Of a DNA stretch of 64,000 nt, positions 55,095 through 64,000 are shown piece after piece. The position numbers were made by a program, and so were the translations under genes. This DNA is from Pseudomonas sp. PDM16 (lineage in GTDB: Bacteria; Pseudomonadota; Gammaproteobacteria; Pseudomonadales; Pseudomonadaceae). Position 1 is the stretch's first letter; each line of letters begins with the position of its first letter. The stretch lies in NCBI RefSeq assembly GCF_014851865.1, contig NZ_JACVAM010000001.1, forward strand, positions 744,001-808,000. The letters are read 5' to 3'. Under the pieces are notes generated by a model, which worked only from the letters and a program-made list of their open reading frames with translations, was not told the DNA's origin and did no database searches.

Positions 55095-56189
55095 TCAGCC
55101 CACCTTGGCGATGGGCGCCTGGGTGCGCTCGCCGGCCGGATGATCCAGGTCACGGCTGACCAGAAGCAGGATCTGCGCCGAGGCGTCGGCCACCTGGGCC
55201 TTGTAACCGGCGATGGAGCGGGCGAAGACGTTGTAGATGACCACGGCGGGGATCGCGGCGACCAGGCCCAGTGCGGTGGCCAGCAGGGCCTCGGCGATAC
55301 CCGGGGCGACCACGGCCAGGTTGGTGGTCTGCGACTTGGCGATGCCGATGAAGCTGTTCATGATGCCCCAGACGGTCCCGAAGAGGCCCACGAACGGTGC
55401 GGTGGAGCCGATGGTGGCCAGCACGCCGGTGCCCTGGCTCATCTTGCGGCCACTGGCTGCGACCAGGCGCTCAAGGCGGAAACTCACGCGCTCCTTGATG
55501 CCTTCCTTCTCGCGGCAGCCAGCGGACAGGCGCAGTTCTTCGCGGGCGTCTTCGATCAGGGTGGCGCTGAAGCTGTGTTTGGCGTTGGCCTGGTCAGCCG
55601 CTTGGTTCAGGTTGCGAGCACCCTTGAGGTCAAGCAGTTCGCGCTGCAGGCGGCGACGACCAATCAGCAGCTCGAGGCCTTTGGCGAGCCATACGGTCCA
55701 GGTCAGGATCGAGGCCAGTACCAGGCCGATCATCACGCTCTTCACGACCTTGTCGGCATTGTTGTACATGCCCATCGGCGAGAGGTCATGAAGAACCGCG
55801 TTCTCGTCTTCCTCGCTCAGCGCGAGATCGTCGCCCGGCTGCTCATCGACGGTCCGCAGCAGTTGGTCGGCTTCGGTTCCGGTGATGCCGTTCTGCTGCA
55901 GAAATTCCTGCTTGGCCGCCTCGACCTGCTCGAGGCTGGCTTCTGCGCCCAGGGCAGCCAGCTTGGCCTTGAGGGCTTCGACCTGTGGATTCTGGGCCGG
56001 CGTAACAGGAACAGATCCGTCGACACCTGGTGCGGCCGCTGCCGGCGCTGCCGTCTGCTCCTGTGCGGAGAGCGGGGCCTGGGTTGCGGTCGTTTCTTCG
56101 GCATGGCCGCCGATCGGCAACAACAGCCCGAACAATAGGGCTGCCAGGGACAGACGAGAGGATTGTGTGCGGAGAGCGTTACGGTTCAT
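55095..56189 (-). CDS. exbB: TonB-system energizer ExbB (long form)
   Basis: 364 aa, against about 240 for E. coli ExbB. Signal-like N-terminus, Ala/Pro-rich then helical extension to about 140 ([20 protein letters not shown]), then the MotA/TolQ/ExbB core with three TMs ([60 protein letters not shown]). First gene of exbB-exbD-tonB. Upstream (56261-56275) lies the AT-rich ATTATTGCAAGTAAT; too weak to call a Fur site. Confidence 0.93.
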   Translation of the reverse strand: MNRNALRTQSSRLSLAALLFGLLLPIGGHAEETTATQAPLSAQEQTAAPAAAAPGVDGSVPVTPAQNPQVEALKAKLAALGAEASLEQVEAAKQEFLQQNGITGTEADQLLRTVDEQPGDDLALSEEDENAVLHDLSPMGMYNNADKVVKSVMIGLVLASILTWTVWLAKGLELLIGRRRLQRELLDLKGARNLNQAADQANAKHSFSATLIEDAREELRLSAGCREKEGIKERVSFRLERLVAASGRKMSQGTGVLATIGSTAPFVGLFGTVWGIMNSFIGIAKSQTTNLAVVAPGIAEALLATALGLVAAIPAVVIYNVFARSIAGYKAQVADASAQILLLVSRDLDHPAGERTQAPIAKVG

Positions 56190-56378
56190 GCTGGCCGGAC
56201 CTAAGTGGGATGTACGCTGAGCGGGCCCATTGGAATGGGCTCCCGCTAAAAAAGGCCAACATTATTGCAAGTAATTCTTGTTTATGAAAGTAACGATGTA
56301 ACCTTTCTGCACGACTGCGGCCCCTCTCTTCCCTGTCGGACCGATCGGTCTGCTCGTTGCTTTTCGAGGTAATTTTTC

Positions 56379-57233
56379 ATGTCAAAGCGCCTGGTTATTG
56401 CTGGCTGCGGTGATGTTGGCGGGCGCCTGGCGGTGCTTTTGGCTGCACGTGGCTGGACGGTATTTGGCCTGCGGCGAGATGTCGCGCAGTTGCCCAAGGG
56501 AGTCCTGCCGGTACCTGGCGATCTACAGCAGCCGATCGTCCCGGCGGCTTGGCCGCAGGGCGATCTGGAATATCTGGTGTATTGCGTGGCAGCAACCCAG
56601 CACGATGAGGCCGGCTACCATCGTGCTTATGTCGAGGGGCTGCGCAATGCGCTGGCCTGGCTGGCCGAGCGCGGCCAGCGGCCCCGACGTCTGCTGTTTG
56701 TCTCCAGTAGCGGGGTCTATGACCAGCAGGGGGGTGAATGGATCGACGAGGATTCGCCTGCCGAGGCCGCAGGGTACTCCGGACGAGTGATGCTGGAGGC
56801 GGAACAACTGGCGCTCGCCAGCGGCCTTCCCGCCACCCTGGTGCGCCTCACCGGTATCTACGGGCCTGGCCGCCAGTGGCTGCTCAACCAGGTGCGACAG
56901 GGTTACCGGGTAGCCAGCGAGCCGCCCCTGTACGCCAATCGTATCCATGCTGACGATGCGGCCGGCCTGCTGGCCTTCCTTCTGCAAGCCGATGCTAGCG
57001 GTGTCGAGTTGGCCAACTGTTACCTGGGCGTCGACGATGAGCCGGCGCCGCTGCATGAGGTAGTCGGCTGGCTGCGTGAGCAGTTGGCGGTGACCCAGTG
57101 GGCGGAGCAGAACAGCGTGCGTCGTGCCGGCAGCAAGCGTTGCAGCAATGCTCGGGCCCGAGCCCTGGGTTGGACGCCGCAGTACCCGAGCTATCGCGAG
57201 GGGTACGCAGCGGTCCTCAATGGGCGCGGCTAG
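56379..57233 (+). CDS. SDR-family NAD(P)-binding protein (YeeZ-like)
   Basis: 284 aa. GCGDVGGRLAVLLAARGWTV is the Rossmann glycine motif; RLLFVSSSGVYDQQGGEWID carries Ser and Tyr of the extended SDR pattern (VSSSGVY). TGIYGPGRQWLLNQVRQG follows. An NAD(P)-dependent epimerase-like protein of unknown substrate. AGGTAATTTTTC precedes the ATG. Abuts the AraC gene. Confidence 0.88.
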   Translation: MSKRLVIAGCGDVGGRLAVLLAARGWTVFGLRRDVAQLPKGVLPVPGDLQQPIVPAAWPQGDLEYLVYCVAATQHDEAGYHRAYVEGLRNALAWLAERGQRPRRLLFVSSSGVYDQQGGEWIDEDSPAEAAGYSGRVMLEAEQLALASGLPATLVRLTGIYGPGRQWLLNQVRQGYRVASEPPLYANRIHADDAAGLLAFLLQADASGVELANCYLGVDDEPAPLHEVVGWLREQLAVTQWAEQNSVRRAGSKRCSNARARALGWTPQYPSYREGYAAVLNGRG

Positions 57234-58034
57234 GTGGAGGCGAACCGCCTGCTGGCGCGTGTGTGGCTACCGGGCGTGGAGCTGTTTCATGCGGACTTTT
57301 CCGGGCAGCAGTTCGGCCGGCACAGTCACGACGCTTTTGCCATCGGCGCGATTCTGCAAGGCGTGGGTGGCTATGTCTGCAGGGGTGCCAGGCACGCGCT
57401 ACCTGCCGGCACCCTGTCGCTAATGAATCCCGAGGAGCCGCATACCGGCCACGCCGAATCCGAGCGGCTGATGTACCGCATGCTCTATGTGGAGGAGGCG
57501 CGTTTGCCTGCCCTGCTCGGGCGCAAGCGCCTGCCGGGTGGATTTCGTGAGCTCAACCCGGCCGATGACGGCCAGGTGGCTGCCGGCCTGGCGCGCCTGG
57601 CGCAGGAGTTCGAGCGCAGTGATGCCTTGGCGCTGGAGGTCGAGCTGCTGGAAGTGCTGGAGCGGGTCTTCGTGCGCCATGGCGGATTGGCCGAAGCTGC
57701 GCCGACGCTACGTGACGGTGGTATGACGGTTCGTCTGCGGGAGTATCTGGAGGCTCACTTCGCCGAGGCTGTCAGCATGGAACAGCTGGCCGGACTCGTG
57801 CAGCGGCATCCACGTCATCTGATCGAGGCCTTTCGTCGTGCCTATGGTGTTCCGCCGCATACCTATCTCCTGCAGCGCAGGGTGCGCGAGGCCAAGCGTA
57901 TGTTGCTCGACGGTCAGCCACCGCTGGAAGTTGCCCTCGAGCTGGGGTTCTACGATCAGGCGCACTTCAGTGGCACCTTCAAGCGGTTCACGGGTGTTAG
58001 CCCGGGGCGTTTTCGCCTCGCCGCCACGACCTGA
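57234..58034 (+). CDS. AraC-family transcriptional regulator
   Basis: 266 aa. N-terminal cupin-like sensor (FGRHSHDAFAIGAILQGVGG, LMNPEEPHTGHAES) and C-terminal double HTH (VSMEQLAGLVQRHPRHLIEA, LEVALELGFYDQAHFSGTFK, RFTGVSPGRF). GTG start directly follows the SDR stop TAG. Sits before a LysE exporter that it may control, a common pairing (inference). Confidence 0.9.
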   Translation: MEANRLLARVWLPGVELFHADFSGQQFGRHSHDAFAIGAILQGVGGYVCRGARHALPAGTLSLMNPEEPHTGHAESERLMYRMLYVEEARLPALLGRKRLPGGFRELNPADDGQVAAGLARLAQEFERSDALALEVELLEVLERVFVRHGGLAEAAPTLRDGGMTVRLREYLEAHFAEAVSMEQLAGLVQRHPRHLIEAFRRAYGVPPHTYLLQRRVREAKRMLLDGQPPLEVALELGFYDQAHFSGTFKRFTGVSPGRFRLAATT

Positions 58035-58096
58035 CTTTTTTCCAATACGGCTCGTGCCTCTCTATCGACACTGATGCTCCCGTTCCGAGGAGATTC

Positions 58097-58726
58097 GTGG
58101 TCGTGTTCGCATTGTTCCTATTGGTTGCTGGTACCCACCTCGCGGCGCTGCTGTCGCCGGGGCCCGATTTCTTCCTGCTGGTGCGAGCGTCGTTGCTGCG
58201 TGGGCAGCGGCATGCAGATGGCTGCGCGGCGGGTATCGCACTGGCTAATCTGCTGAGCATGCTACTGGTGCTGCTCCTGCTAGGCCTGGTAGCGACGGCG
58301 GACAATGCCTGGTGGCTGGTGTTGCAGGGGGTGGGCGGGGGGTACTTTCTATGGCTCGGCGGCCAGGCGTTGTTGGCGCGGCGCCGTCTGGAATTACCTG
58401 AGCAGACTTTGGAGCGCCGAGGCCAATGGCGCCATGGTCTCATCGAGGGGGCGATCGCCAGCAGCCTCAACCCCAAGCTGCCGATTTTCTACGCCGGACT
58501 GTTCGGCGCGCTCCGCGAGGCCGCGATGCCTGTTTGGGGGGTGGTGGCAAGCGTGGTATGGATGACGTTGGTGGTGCTGGTCTGGGACATGATGCTGGTG
58601 CGTCTTCTCGGCCATGCGCGTTGGCGCGGATGGCTACAGCTTCGAATCTCGTTGCTTGATCGCCTGTGCGGCGCGCTGCTGGCGGCGCTGGGCCTCTGGC
58701 TGCTGGCTGGGCTGGGTAGCTGGTAG
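58097..58726 (+). CDS. LysE/RhtB-family exporter
   Basis: 209 aa, about six TM helices. LAALLSPGPDFFLLVRASLL is the hallmark LSPGPD motif, and GQRHADGCAAGIALANLLSM and IEGAIASSLNPKLPIFYAGL follow. Predicted amino acid or similar metabolite exporter. GTG start with GAGGAG upstream. Ends 17 nt from a convergent gene. Confidence 0.9.
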   Translation: MVVFALFLLVAGTHLAALLSPGPDFFLLVRASLLRGQRHADGCAAGIALANLLSMLLVLLLLGLVATADNAWWLVLQGVGGGYFLWLGGQALLARRRLELPEQTLERRGQWRHGLIEGAIASSLNPKLPIFYAGLFGALREAAMPVWGVVASVVWMTLVVLVWDMMLVRLLGHARWRGWLQLRISLLDRLCGALLAALGLWLLAGLGSW

Positions 58727-58743
58727 ATCCTGCCAGCCGCCAG

Positions 58744-59478
58744 TCAGTCGCGCTCGAGCAGCCAGACCTGGCGACCCGGGCGGAGGTCGGGAACCTCGTC
58801 GGGCGCTGCCCGGTTGATGGCTTCGAGAATGCGCAGGTCATCGCCATTGCGCTCGAACAGCCAGGGTGCGCCCTGGTTGCCGAGCTGGAGCCATAGGCTG
58901 TCATGTTCGCCGGCCATGGCGGCACAGTCGCCAGCCAGGCACAGCGCGTATCGTTCCGTGCCGGGCAGGCCCTCCAGGCGACCGTCCGGATGGAACAGCA
59001 CCAGGCCACCCTCGCCGGTACCTTCGCGAATCTTCCATTCGCCACCCAGGTAGGCATCGTACAAGGCCCATTCGAAGCTGCTGCCGAGCGGGGTGCCATC
59101 TTCCGCCACGTGCGTCGGGCGGCTGAAGTGCTGCTCGGGACCGTTGGCGCTGGCCTGCTGCACCAACTCCTCGCTCTCCTGGGTGAGGTCTTCCTGATAG
59201 TCACCCTGGTAGCTCACCTGCCAATGACCAGCCTTCTCGCCTGCAGTCATCTCGCCCTGTGGGGCTTCGAAGCCGTTGCTGTAGGTGGCCAGCCCGCGTT
59301 GGCTATCCAGTCGCCACTCCAGGACGGGGCCGTGGGCGAGCAGGGCTTCGCGCAGCGGAATGCCTTCGCGGGCGGCATCGATGATGGGCTGGTTGATCCA
59401 GGTTCCGTCGGGCGAGCCAGGGCCCGCGCAGCCAGCCAGCAGGCCGGCGCCTAGGATGAGCAGGGGAGCGAGGCGCAT
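58744..59478 (-). CDS. Lipoprotein of unknown function
   Basis: 244 aa. Signal with lipobox LLAGC (MRLAPLLILGAGLLAGCAGP). Body includes EWKIREGTGEGGLVLFHPDG and RYALCLAGDCAAMAGEHDSL; two cysteines probably disulfide-linked. N-terminal MORN-like pieces (YSNGFEAPQGEM) give weak hints. PA5340-like, 4 nt after ridA, so in that operon. Confidence 0.85.
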   Translation of the reverse strand: MRLAPLLILGAGLLAGCAGPGSPDGTWINQPIIDAAREGIPLREALLAHGPVLEWRLDSQRGLATYSNGFEAPQGEMTAGEKAGHWQVSYQGDYQEDLTQESEELVQQASANGPEQHFSRPTHVAEDGTPLGSSFEWALYDAYLGGEWKIREGTGEGGLVLFHPDGRLEGLPGTERYALCLAGDCAAMAGEHDSLWLQLGNQGAPWLFERNGDDLRILEAINRAAPDEVPDLRPGRQVWLLERD

Positions 59479-59482
59479 GGAT

Positions 59483-59863
59483 TTATTCGAGAACCAGGAT
59501 GCCGTCCATTTCCACCTGTGCGCCGCGCGGCAGGGAGGCTACGCCGATGGCGGCGCGGGCCGGGTAGGGCTGTTCGAAGTAGCGGCCCATGACCTCGTTG
59601 ACCTTGGCGAAGTGGCTGAGGTCGGTGAGGAAGATGTTCAGCTTGACCACGTCCTTGAACGAGCCGCCTGCTGCCTCGATCACTGCCTTGAGGTTCTCGA
59701 ACACCTGCACGGTCTGCTCTTCGAAGCCCTGCACCAGTTCCATGGTCTTCGGGTCCAGCGGGATCTGCCCGGACAGGTAGACGGTGTTGCCGGCCTTGAT
59801 GGCCTGGGAATAGGTGCCGATGGCGGCCGGGGCGTTGGGCGAGGAAATGACGGTCTTGCTCAT
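59483..59863 (-). CDS. ridA: 2-iminobutanoate/2-iminopropanoate deaminase RidA
   Basis: 126 aa. [40 protein letters not shown] and the active-site R in [20 protein letters not shown] are diagnostic. Hydrolyses reactive enamines/imines from PLP enzymes. 48 nt after spoT. Confidence 0.97.
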   Translation of the reverse strand: MSKTVISSPNAPAAIGTYSQAIKAGNTVYLSGQIPLDPKTMELVQGFEEQTVQVFENLKAVIEAAGGSFKDVVKLNIFLTDLSHFAKVNEVMGRYFEQPYPARAAIGVASLPRGAQVEMDGILVLE

Positions 59864-59911
59864 AACGAACTCCGATTCGATGAATTGTTGTTGTACTGCG
59901 GCACGGCGCCG

Positions 59912-62020
59912 TCAGGCGCGCATGCGGGTGATGCGGATGACACCCTTGAGGGCGCGCAGTTTCTTGATGACGCGCGCCAGGTGCACGCGGTCATGCACGC
60001 TGACGACCAGCTGGACCACGCTGATGCGGCCGTCGCGCTCGTCCATGCTGATCTTCTCGATGTTGCCGTCGGCGGCGTTGACACTGCTGGCGAGCAGGGC
60101 GATCAGGCCGCGCTGGTGCTCCAGCTCGACACGCAGTTCGACATTGAACTCGCCGGTGACATCCTTGGCCCAGTTGAGCTGAATGCACTTCTCTGGATTA
60201 TGACGGATCTCGGCGATGTTCTTGCAGCTGTCCAGGTGCACGACCATACCTTTGCCAGCGGACAAATGGCCGACGATGGGGTCGCCGGGAATCGGTGTGC
60301 AGCACTTGGCGTAGCTGAGCACCAGGCCCTCGGTACCGCGGATGGCCAGCGGCCCATCCGGGCTGGGCGCGGCATCGCCGGTCTCGGCCAGCAGTCGGCG
60401 GGCGACTACATAGGCCATGCGGTTGCCCAGGCCGATGTCTTCCAGCAGGTCCTCGAGCACTTCCAGGCGGTATTCGCCGAGCACGGCCTGGATGCGCTCC
60501 GGGGTGATCTTCTCCAGATGGCTGTCGAAGCCGGTGAGCGTCTTGTTCAGCAGGCGTTCGCCGAGGTTGATCGACTCCGAGCGGCGTTGCAGCTTGAGCG
60601 CGTGGCGGATGTGCGTGCGCGCCTTGCCGGTGACCACGAAGTTGAGCCAGGCCGGATTCGGCCGCGCGCCGGGGGCGGTGACGATTTCCACCGTCGAGCC
60701 GCTCTCCAGGGCCTGCGACAGCGGCGCCAGGCGGCGGTTGATGCGGCAGGCGATGCAGCTGTTGCCGACGTCGGTGTGCACCGCGTAGGCGAAGTCGACG
60801 GCGGTGGAGCCCTTCGGCAGCTCCATGATGCGGCCCTTGGGCGTGAACACGTAGACCTCGTCCGGGAACAGGTCGATCTTCACGCTCTCGATGAACTCCA
60901 GCGAGTTGCCGGCGCGTTGCTGCATTTCCAGCACGCCTTTCACCCACTGGCGGGCTCGGGCATGGTTGCCCTTCGGCGTATCGTCGCCGTCCGACTTGTA
61001 CAGCCAGTGGGCGGCGATGCCGTTGTTGGCCATCTCTTCCATCTCGCGGGTGCGGATCTGGATCTCGATGGGCACCCCGTGCATGCCGAACAAGGTGGTG
61101 TGCAGCGACTGGTAGCCGTTGGCCTTGGGGATCGCGATGTAGTCCTTGAAGCGGCCCGGCAGGGGTTTGTACAGATTGTGCACCACGCCAAGGGCGCGGT
61201 AGCAGGTGTCGACCTTGTCGACGATGATGCGGAAGGCGTAGACGTCCATGATTTCGTTGAACGCCCGGCGCTTGCCGCGCATCTTCTGGTAGATGCTGTA
61301 GAGGTGCTTCTCGCGGCCAATCACCTCGCCTTCCATGCCCTCGCGCTGCAGGCAGGCAGTGATCGATTCCTCGATCTTGGCGACGATCTCCTTGCGGTTG
61401 CCGCGGGCGCGCTTGACCGCGGTGCGGATGCGCTCGGAACGCATCGGGTGCATGGCCTTGAAGCCGAGGTCCTCGAACTCCACGCGCATGCTGTGCATGC
61501 CCAGCCGGTTGGCGATGGGCGCGTAGATTTCTAGGGTTTCCTTGGCGATGCGCCGACGTTTCTCGCCGGACAGCACTTCCAGGGTGCGCATGTTGTGCAG
61601 GCGGTCGGCCAGCTTGACCAGGATCACGCGGATGTCGCGCGCCATGGCCATGGCCATCTTCTGGAAGTTCTCGGCCTGCGCTTCGGCCTTGGTCTGGAAG
61701 TCCATCTGGGTCAGCTTGCTGACGCCATCCACCAGCTCCGAGACGGTTTCTCCGAACTGAGCGGTGAGTGCTTCCTTGGCGATGCCGGTGTCCTCGATCA
61801 CGTCATGCAGCATCGCGGCCATCAGGCTCTGATGGTCCATGTGCATGTCGGCGAGGATGTTGGCGACGGCGAGCGGGTGGGTAACGTAGGCCTCGCCGCT
61901 GCGGCGGCGCTGCCCGTCGTGGGCTTGCTCGGCGTAAAAATAGGCGCGGCGGACCAGGTTGACCTGGTCCGGGGCCAGATAGGACGAAAGTCTGTCGGCG
62001 AGGGTATCTATGCTCGGCAA
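59912..62020 (-). CDS. spoT: Bifunctional (p)ppGpp synthase/hydrolase SpoT
   Basis: 702 aa. HD hydrolase (HPLAVANILADMHMDHQSLM, AAMLHDVIEDTG), synthetase (DVYAFRIIVDKVDTCYRALG, NGYQSLHTTLFGMHGVPIEI), TGS (VYVFTPKGRIMELPKGSTAV), and C-terminal ACT (VSVHDRVHLARVIKKLRALK). Intact HD box suggests hydrolase activity. The start codon is TTG at 62020, with GGGGG upstream. Follows rpoZ by 63 nt. Confidence 0.97.
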   Translation of the reverse strand: MPSIDTLADRLSSYLAPDQVNLVRRAYFYAEQAHDGQRRRSGEAYVTHPLAVANILADMHMDHQSLMAAMLHDVIEDTGIAKEALTAQFGETVSELVDGVSKLTQMDFQTKAEAQAENFQKMAMAMARDIRVILVKLADRLHNMRTLEVLSGEKRRRIAKETLEIYAPIANRLGMHSMRVEFEDLGFKAMHPMRSERIRTAVKRARGNRKEIVAKIEESITACLQREGMEGEVIGREKHLYSIYQKMRGKRRAFNEIMDVYAFRIIVDKVDTCYRALGVVHNLYKPLPGRFKDYIAIPKANGYQSLHTTLFGMHGVPIEIQIRTREMEEMANNGIAAHWLYKSDGDDTPKGNHARARQWVKGVLEMQQRAGNSLEFIESVKIDLFPDEVYVFTPKGRIMELPKGSTAVDFAYAVHTDVGNSCIACRINRRLAPLSQALESGSTVEIVTAPGARPNPAWLNFVVTGKARTHIRHALKLQRRSESINLGERLLNKTLTGFDSHLEKITPERIQAVLGEYRLEVLEDLLEDIGLGNRMAYVVARRLLAETGDAAPSPDGPLAIRGTEGLVLSYAKCCTPIPGDPIVGHLSAGKGMVVHLDSCKNIAEIRHNPEKCIQLNWAKDVTGEFNVELRVELEHQRGLIALLASSVNAADGNIEKISMDERDGRISVVQLVVSVHDRVHLARVIKKLRALKGVIRITRMRA

Positions 62021-62083
62021 GGGATTGCCCCCTGCCGTGCTGGCGCTTGACCCGGTGCCGCGAGACTTCGACCAGGCATAGGC

Positions 62084-62350
62084 TTACAGAGGCTCGTTGG
62101 CCTCTTCCTCAAAGGCGGCGGCGAACAGCGGCTCGTCTTCGACCAGGTCTTCCTGGGCAACGAACTCGGCGTTTACCAGGCCGGCGGCGATTTCACGCAA
62201 GGCGACCACGGTCGGCTTGTCGTTTTCCCAGCCTACGCGCGGTTCTTTGCCGCCGGTGGCCAGTTGACGGGAACGCTTGGTGGCCAGCATGACCAGTTCG
62301 AAGCGGTTGTCTACGTTCTCCAGGCAGTCTTCAACGGTAACGCGGGCCAT
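62084..62350 (-). CDS. rpoZ: RNA polymerase omega subunit RpoZ
   Basis: 88 aa. [54 protein letters not shown] are the canonical omega segments. ATG 62350 is selected over an upstream in-frame ATG at 62374 by homology of MARVTVEDC. Acidic tail [18 protein letters not shown]. Confidence 0.97.
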   Translation of the reverse strand: MARVTVEDCLENVDNRFELVMLATKRSRQLATGGKEPRVGWENDKPTVVALREIAAGLVNAEFVAQEDLVEDEPLFAAAFEEEANEPL

Positions 62351-62445
62351 GGTGTTCCTCGTGGCAAATAGCAAATAAGGCTGGGCCCGGATGGGCGAGC
62401 GGACTGAATAGTCTAAAAAATCACCAGCAATTAGGGAAGCCCCGA

Positions 62446-63105
<660 letters not shown>

Positions 63106-63969
63106 TTATTCGATGTTCTGGACCTGCTCGCGCATCTGCTCGATCAGGACCTTGAGGTTGACTGCGGCCTGAGTGCTGCGTGGGTCGAAAGCCTTGGAGC
63201 CGAGAGTGTTGGCCTCACGGTTGAGTTCCTGCATGAGGAAATCCAGACGGCGGCCCGCAGCGCCGCCGGCCTTGAGCACTCGGCGTACCTCGGTGACGTG
63301 GGTGCTCAAGCGATCCAGCTCTTCGGCGACGTCGCTCTTCTGTGCCAGCAGCACCAGTTCCTGCTCAAGGCGCTGCGGATCAAGCTCGGCCTTCATCTCA
63401 GCGAAGCGGGCCTCGATCTTCTGCCGCTGGTTGGCCAGCATTTCCGGGATCAGTACGCGCAGGGTCCCGACTTCTTGGAGGATGTTGTCCAGGCGCTCGT
63501 TGAGCAGCTTGGCCAGTTCGGCGCCTTCGCGGGCGCGGCCGTTCTTCAGCTCGCCCAGGGCCTGCTCGAACAGCTTGAGTGCAGCGGCATTCAGCGCCTG
63601 CGGGTCGCTGGCGTCGGCCACCAGCACACCGGGCCAGGCCAGCACTTCCAAGGGGTTGAGCGGAGCCGGCTGCTGGATCAGCGCGGCAACCTGTTCGGCG
63701 GCGGCGACCAACTGGCGCGCACGGCTTTCGTCCACCTGCAGGCTCTTGCCGGCATTCTCCTCGGAGAAGCGCAGGGTGCATTCCACCTTGCCACGTGACA
63801 GGCCCTGGCGCAGCGCTTCGCGCACGGCACCTTCAAGGTCGCGGAAAGCATCGGGCAGGCGCAGGTGCGGCTCCAGATAGCGGTGGTTGACCGAACGCAG
63901 CTCCCAACTCAGTGTGCCGTGGGCCTCGGCGCCTTCGACGCGGGCGAAGGCGGTCATGCTGTGCACCAT
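63106..63969 (-). CDS. yicC: YicC-family protein
   Basis: 287 aa. MVHSMTAFARVEGAEAHGTL at the start and the C-terminal LDFLMQELNREANTLGSKAF are the conserved YicC segments. The family is linked to RNA turnover (an endoribonuclease activity is reported for YicC). Starts upstream of gmk, 39 nt gap. The last 31 bases of the window hold no further gene. Confidence 0.95.
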   Translation of the reverse strand: MVHSMTAFARVEGAEAHGTLSWELRSVNHRYLEPHLRLPDAFRDLEGAVREALRQGLSRGKVECTLRFSEENAGKSLQVDESRARQLVAAAEQVAALIQQPAPLNPLEVLAWPGVLVADASDPQALNAAALKLFEQALGELKNGRAREGAELAKLLNERLDNILQEVGTLRVLIPEMLANQRQKIEARFAEMKAELDPQRLEQELVLLAQKSDVAEELDRLSTHVTEVRRVLKAGGAAGRRLDFLMQELNREANTLGSKAFDPRSTQAAVNLKVLIEQMREQVQNIE

Positions 63970-64000
63970 GGTGAGAGCCTCATGAAATGACGAGTGGGCG

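Noticed and set aside
56261..56275. Possible Fur site before exbB
   Set aside because: ATTATTGCAAGTAAT matches the 19-bp Fur consensus at only about half the positions in any register, too weak to annotate.
59285..61534. 749-codon open frame on the plus strand
   Set aside because: Antisense to spoT, ridA and the lipoprotein gene; composition Asp/His/Val-rich without motifs.

Overview
This 64 kb window is chromosomal DNA from a Pseudomonas species. The evidence is high GC with strong G/C third-position bias, long antisense shadow ORFs, and several gene blocks in the order known from P. aeruginosa and relatives: aatJQMP-aauSR, pstSCAB-phoU, phoBR, ubiAC, rubA-HU-recG-oxyR, and gmk-rpoZ-spoT-ridA. 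The GC level and an unusual intergenic palindrome would fit the mendocina/oleovorans/alcaligenes side of the genus, but that placement is inference. I see no tRNA, rRNA, CRISPR array, insertion sequence or prophage. Coding density is high and no gap reaches 300 bases.

Layout. 0-2.7 kb: low-specificity threonine aldolase, an HDOD protein and a twin-CBS protein. 2.6-4.9 kb: a small accessory patch with a tandem LuxR-type HTH regulator split at an A8 run, then a two-gene cassette of unknown function (353 and 86 aa) ending in a strong terminator. 4.9-7.5 kb: a small periplasmic protein, a polyamine-binding protein and an acetylpolyamine amidohydrolase. 7.7-15.4 kb: glutaminase, then the acidic amino acid system (AauR/AauS two-component pair and AatPMQJ ABC importer) with a readable sigma-54 promoter and AauR sites. 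15.5-25.6 kb: housekeeping and peripheral metabolism (AdhP, MAPEG protein, glyoxalase-like protein, purEK, hexose-phosphate mutarotase, thioesterase, MFS carrier, PQQ-type sugar dehydrogenase).

25.6-44.5 kb is the phosphate locus: pstS, pstC, pstA, pstB, phoU and a response regulator on the plus strand, and CorC-type protein, phoR and phoB on the minus strand. PhoB boxes are visible before pstS, pstC and phoB. An iron-signalling cassette (Fur box, ECF sigma, FecR, TonB-dependent receptor) and a CoA-transferase lie inside this locus. 44.6-45.6 kb: AT-richer DNA between phoB and ubiA encodes a DUF2778/Tlde1-like L,D-transpeptidase-fold protein with a probable toxin active site and an overlapping membrane-protein gene, a candidate effector-immunity pair. 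45.6-54 kb: ubiA, ubiC, rubredoxin, HU, an SCP2 protein, an HDOD protein, recG, oxyR. 54-56.2 kb: exbB-exbD-tonB. 56.4-58.7 kb: SDR protein, AraC regulator, LysE exporter. 58.7 kb to the end: lipoprotein, ridA, spoT, rpoZ, gmk, yicC.

How it works together. AauS/AauR probably sense acidic amino acids and drive aatJQMP from a sigma-54 promoter, while the adjacent glutaminase makes glutamate. PhoR/PhoB respond to the state of Pst/PhoU and feed back on pst and phoB. The sigma/FecR/receptor cassette is probably iron-repressed and draws energy from TonB-ExbB-ExbD like the rest of the TonB receptors. The least explained parts are the split tandem-HTH gene, the 353/86 aa cassette and the Tlde1-like pair.
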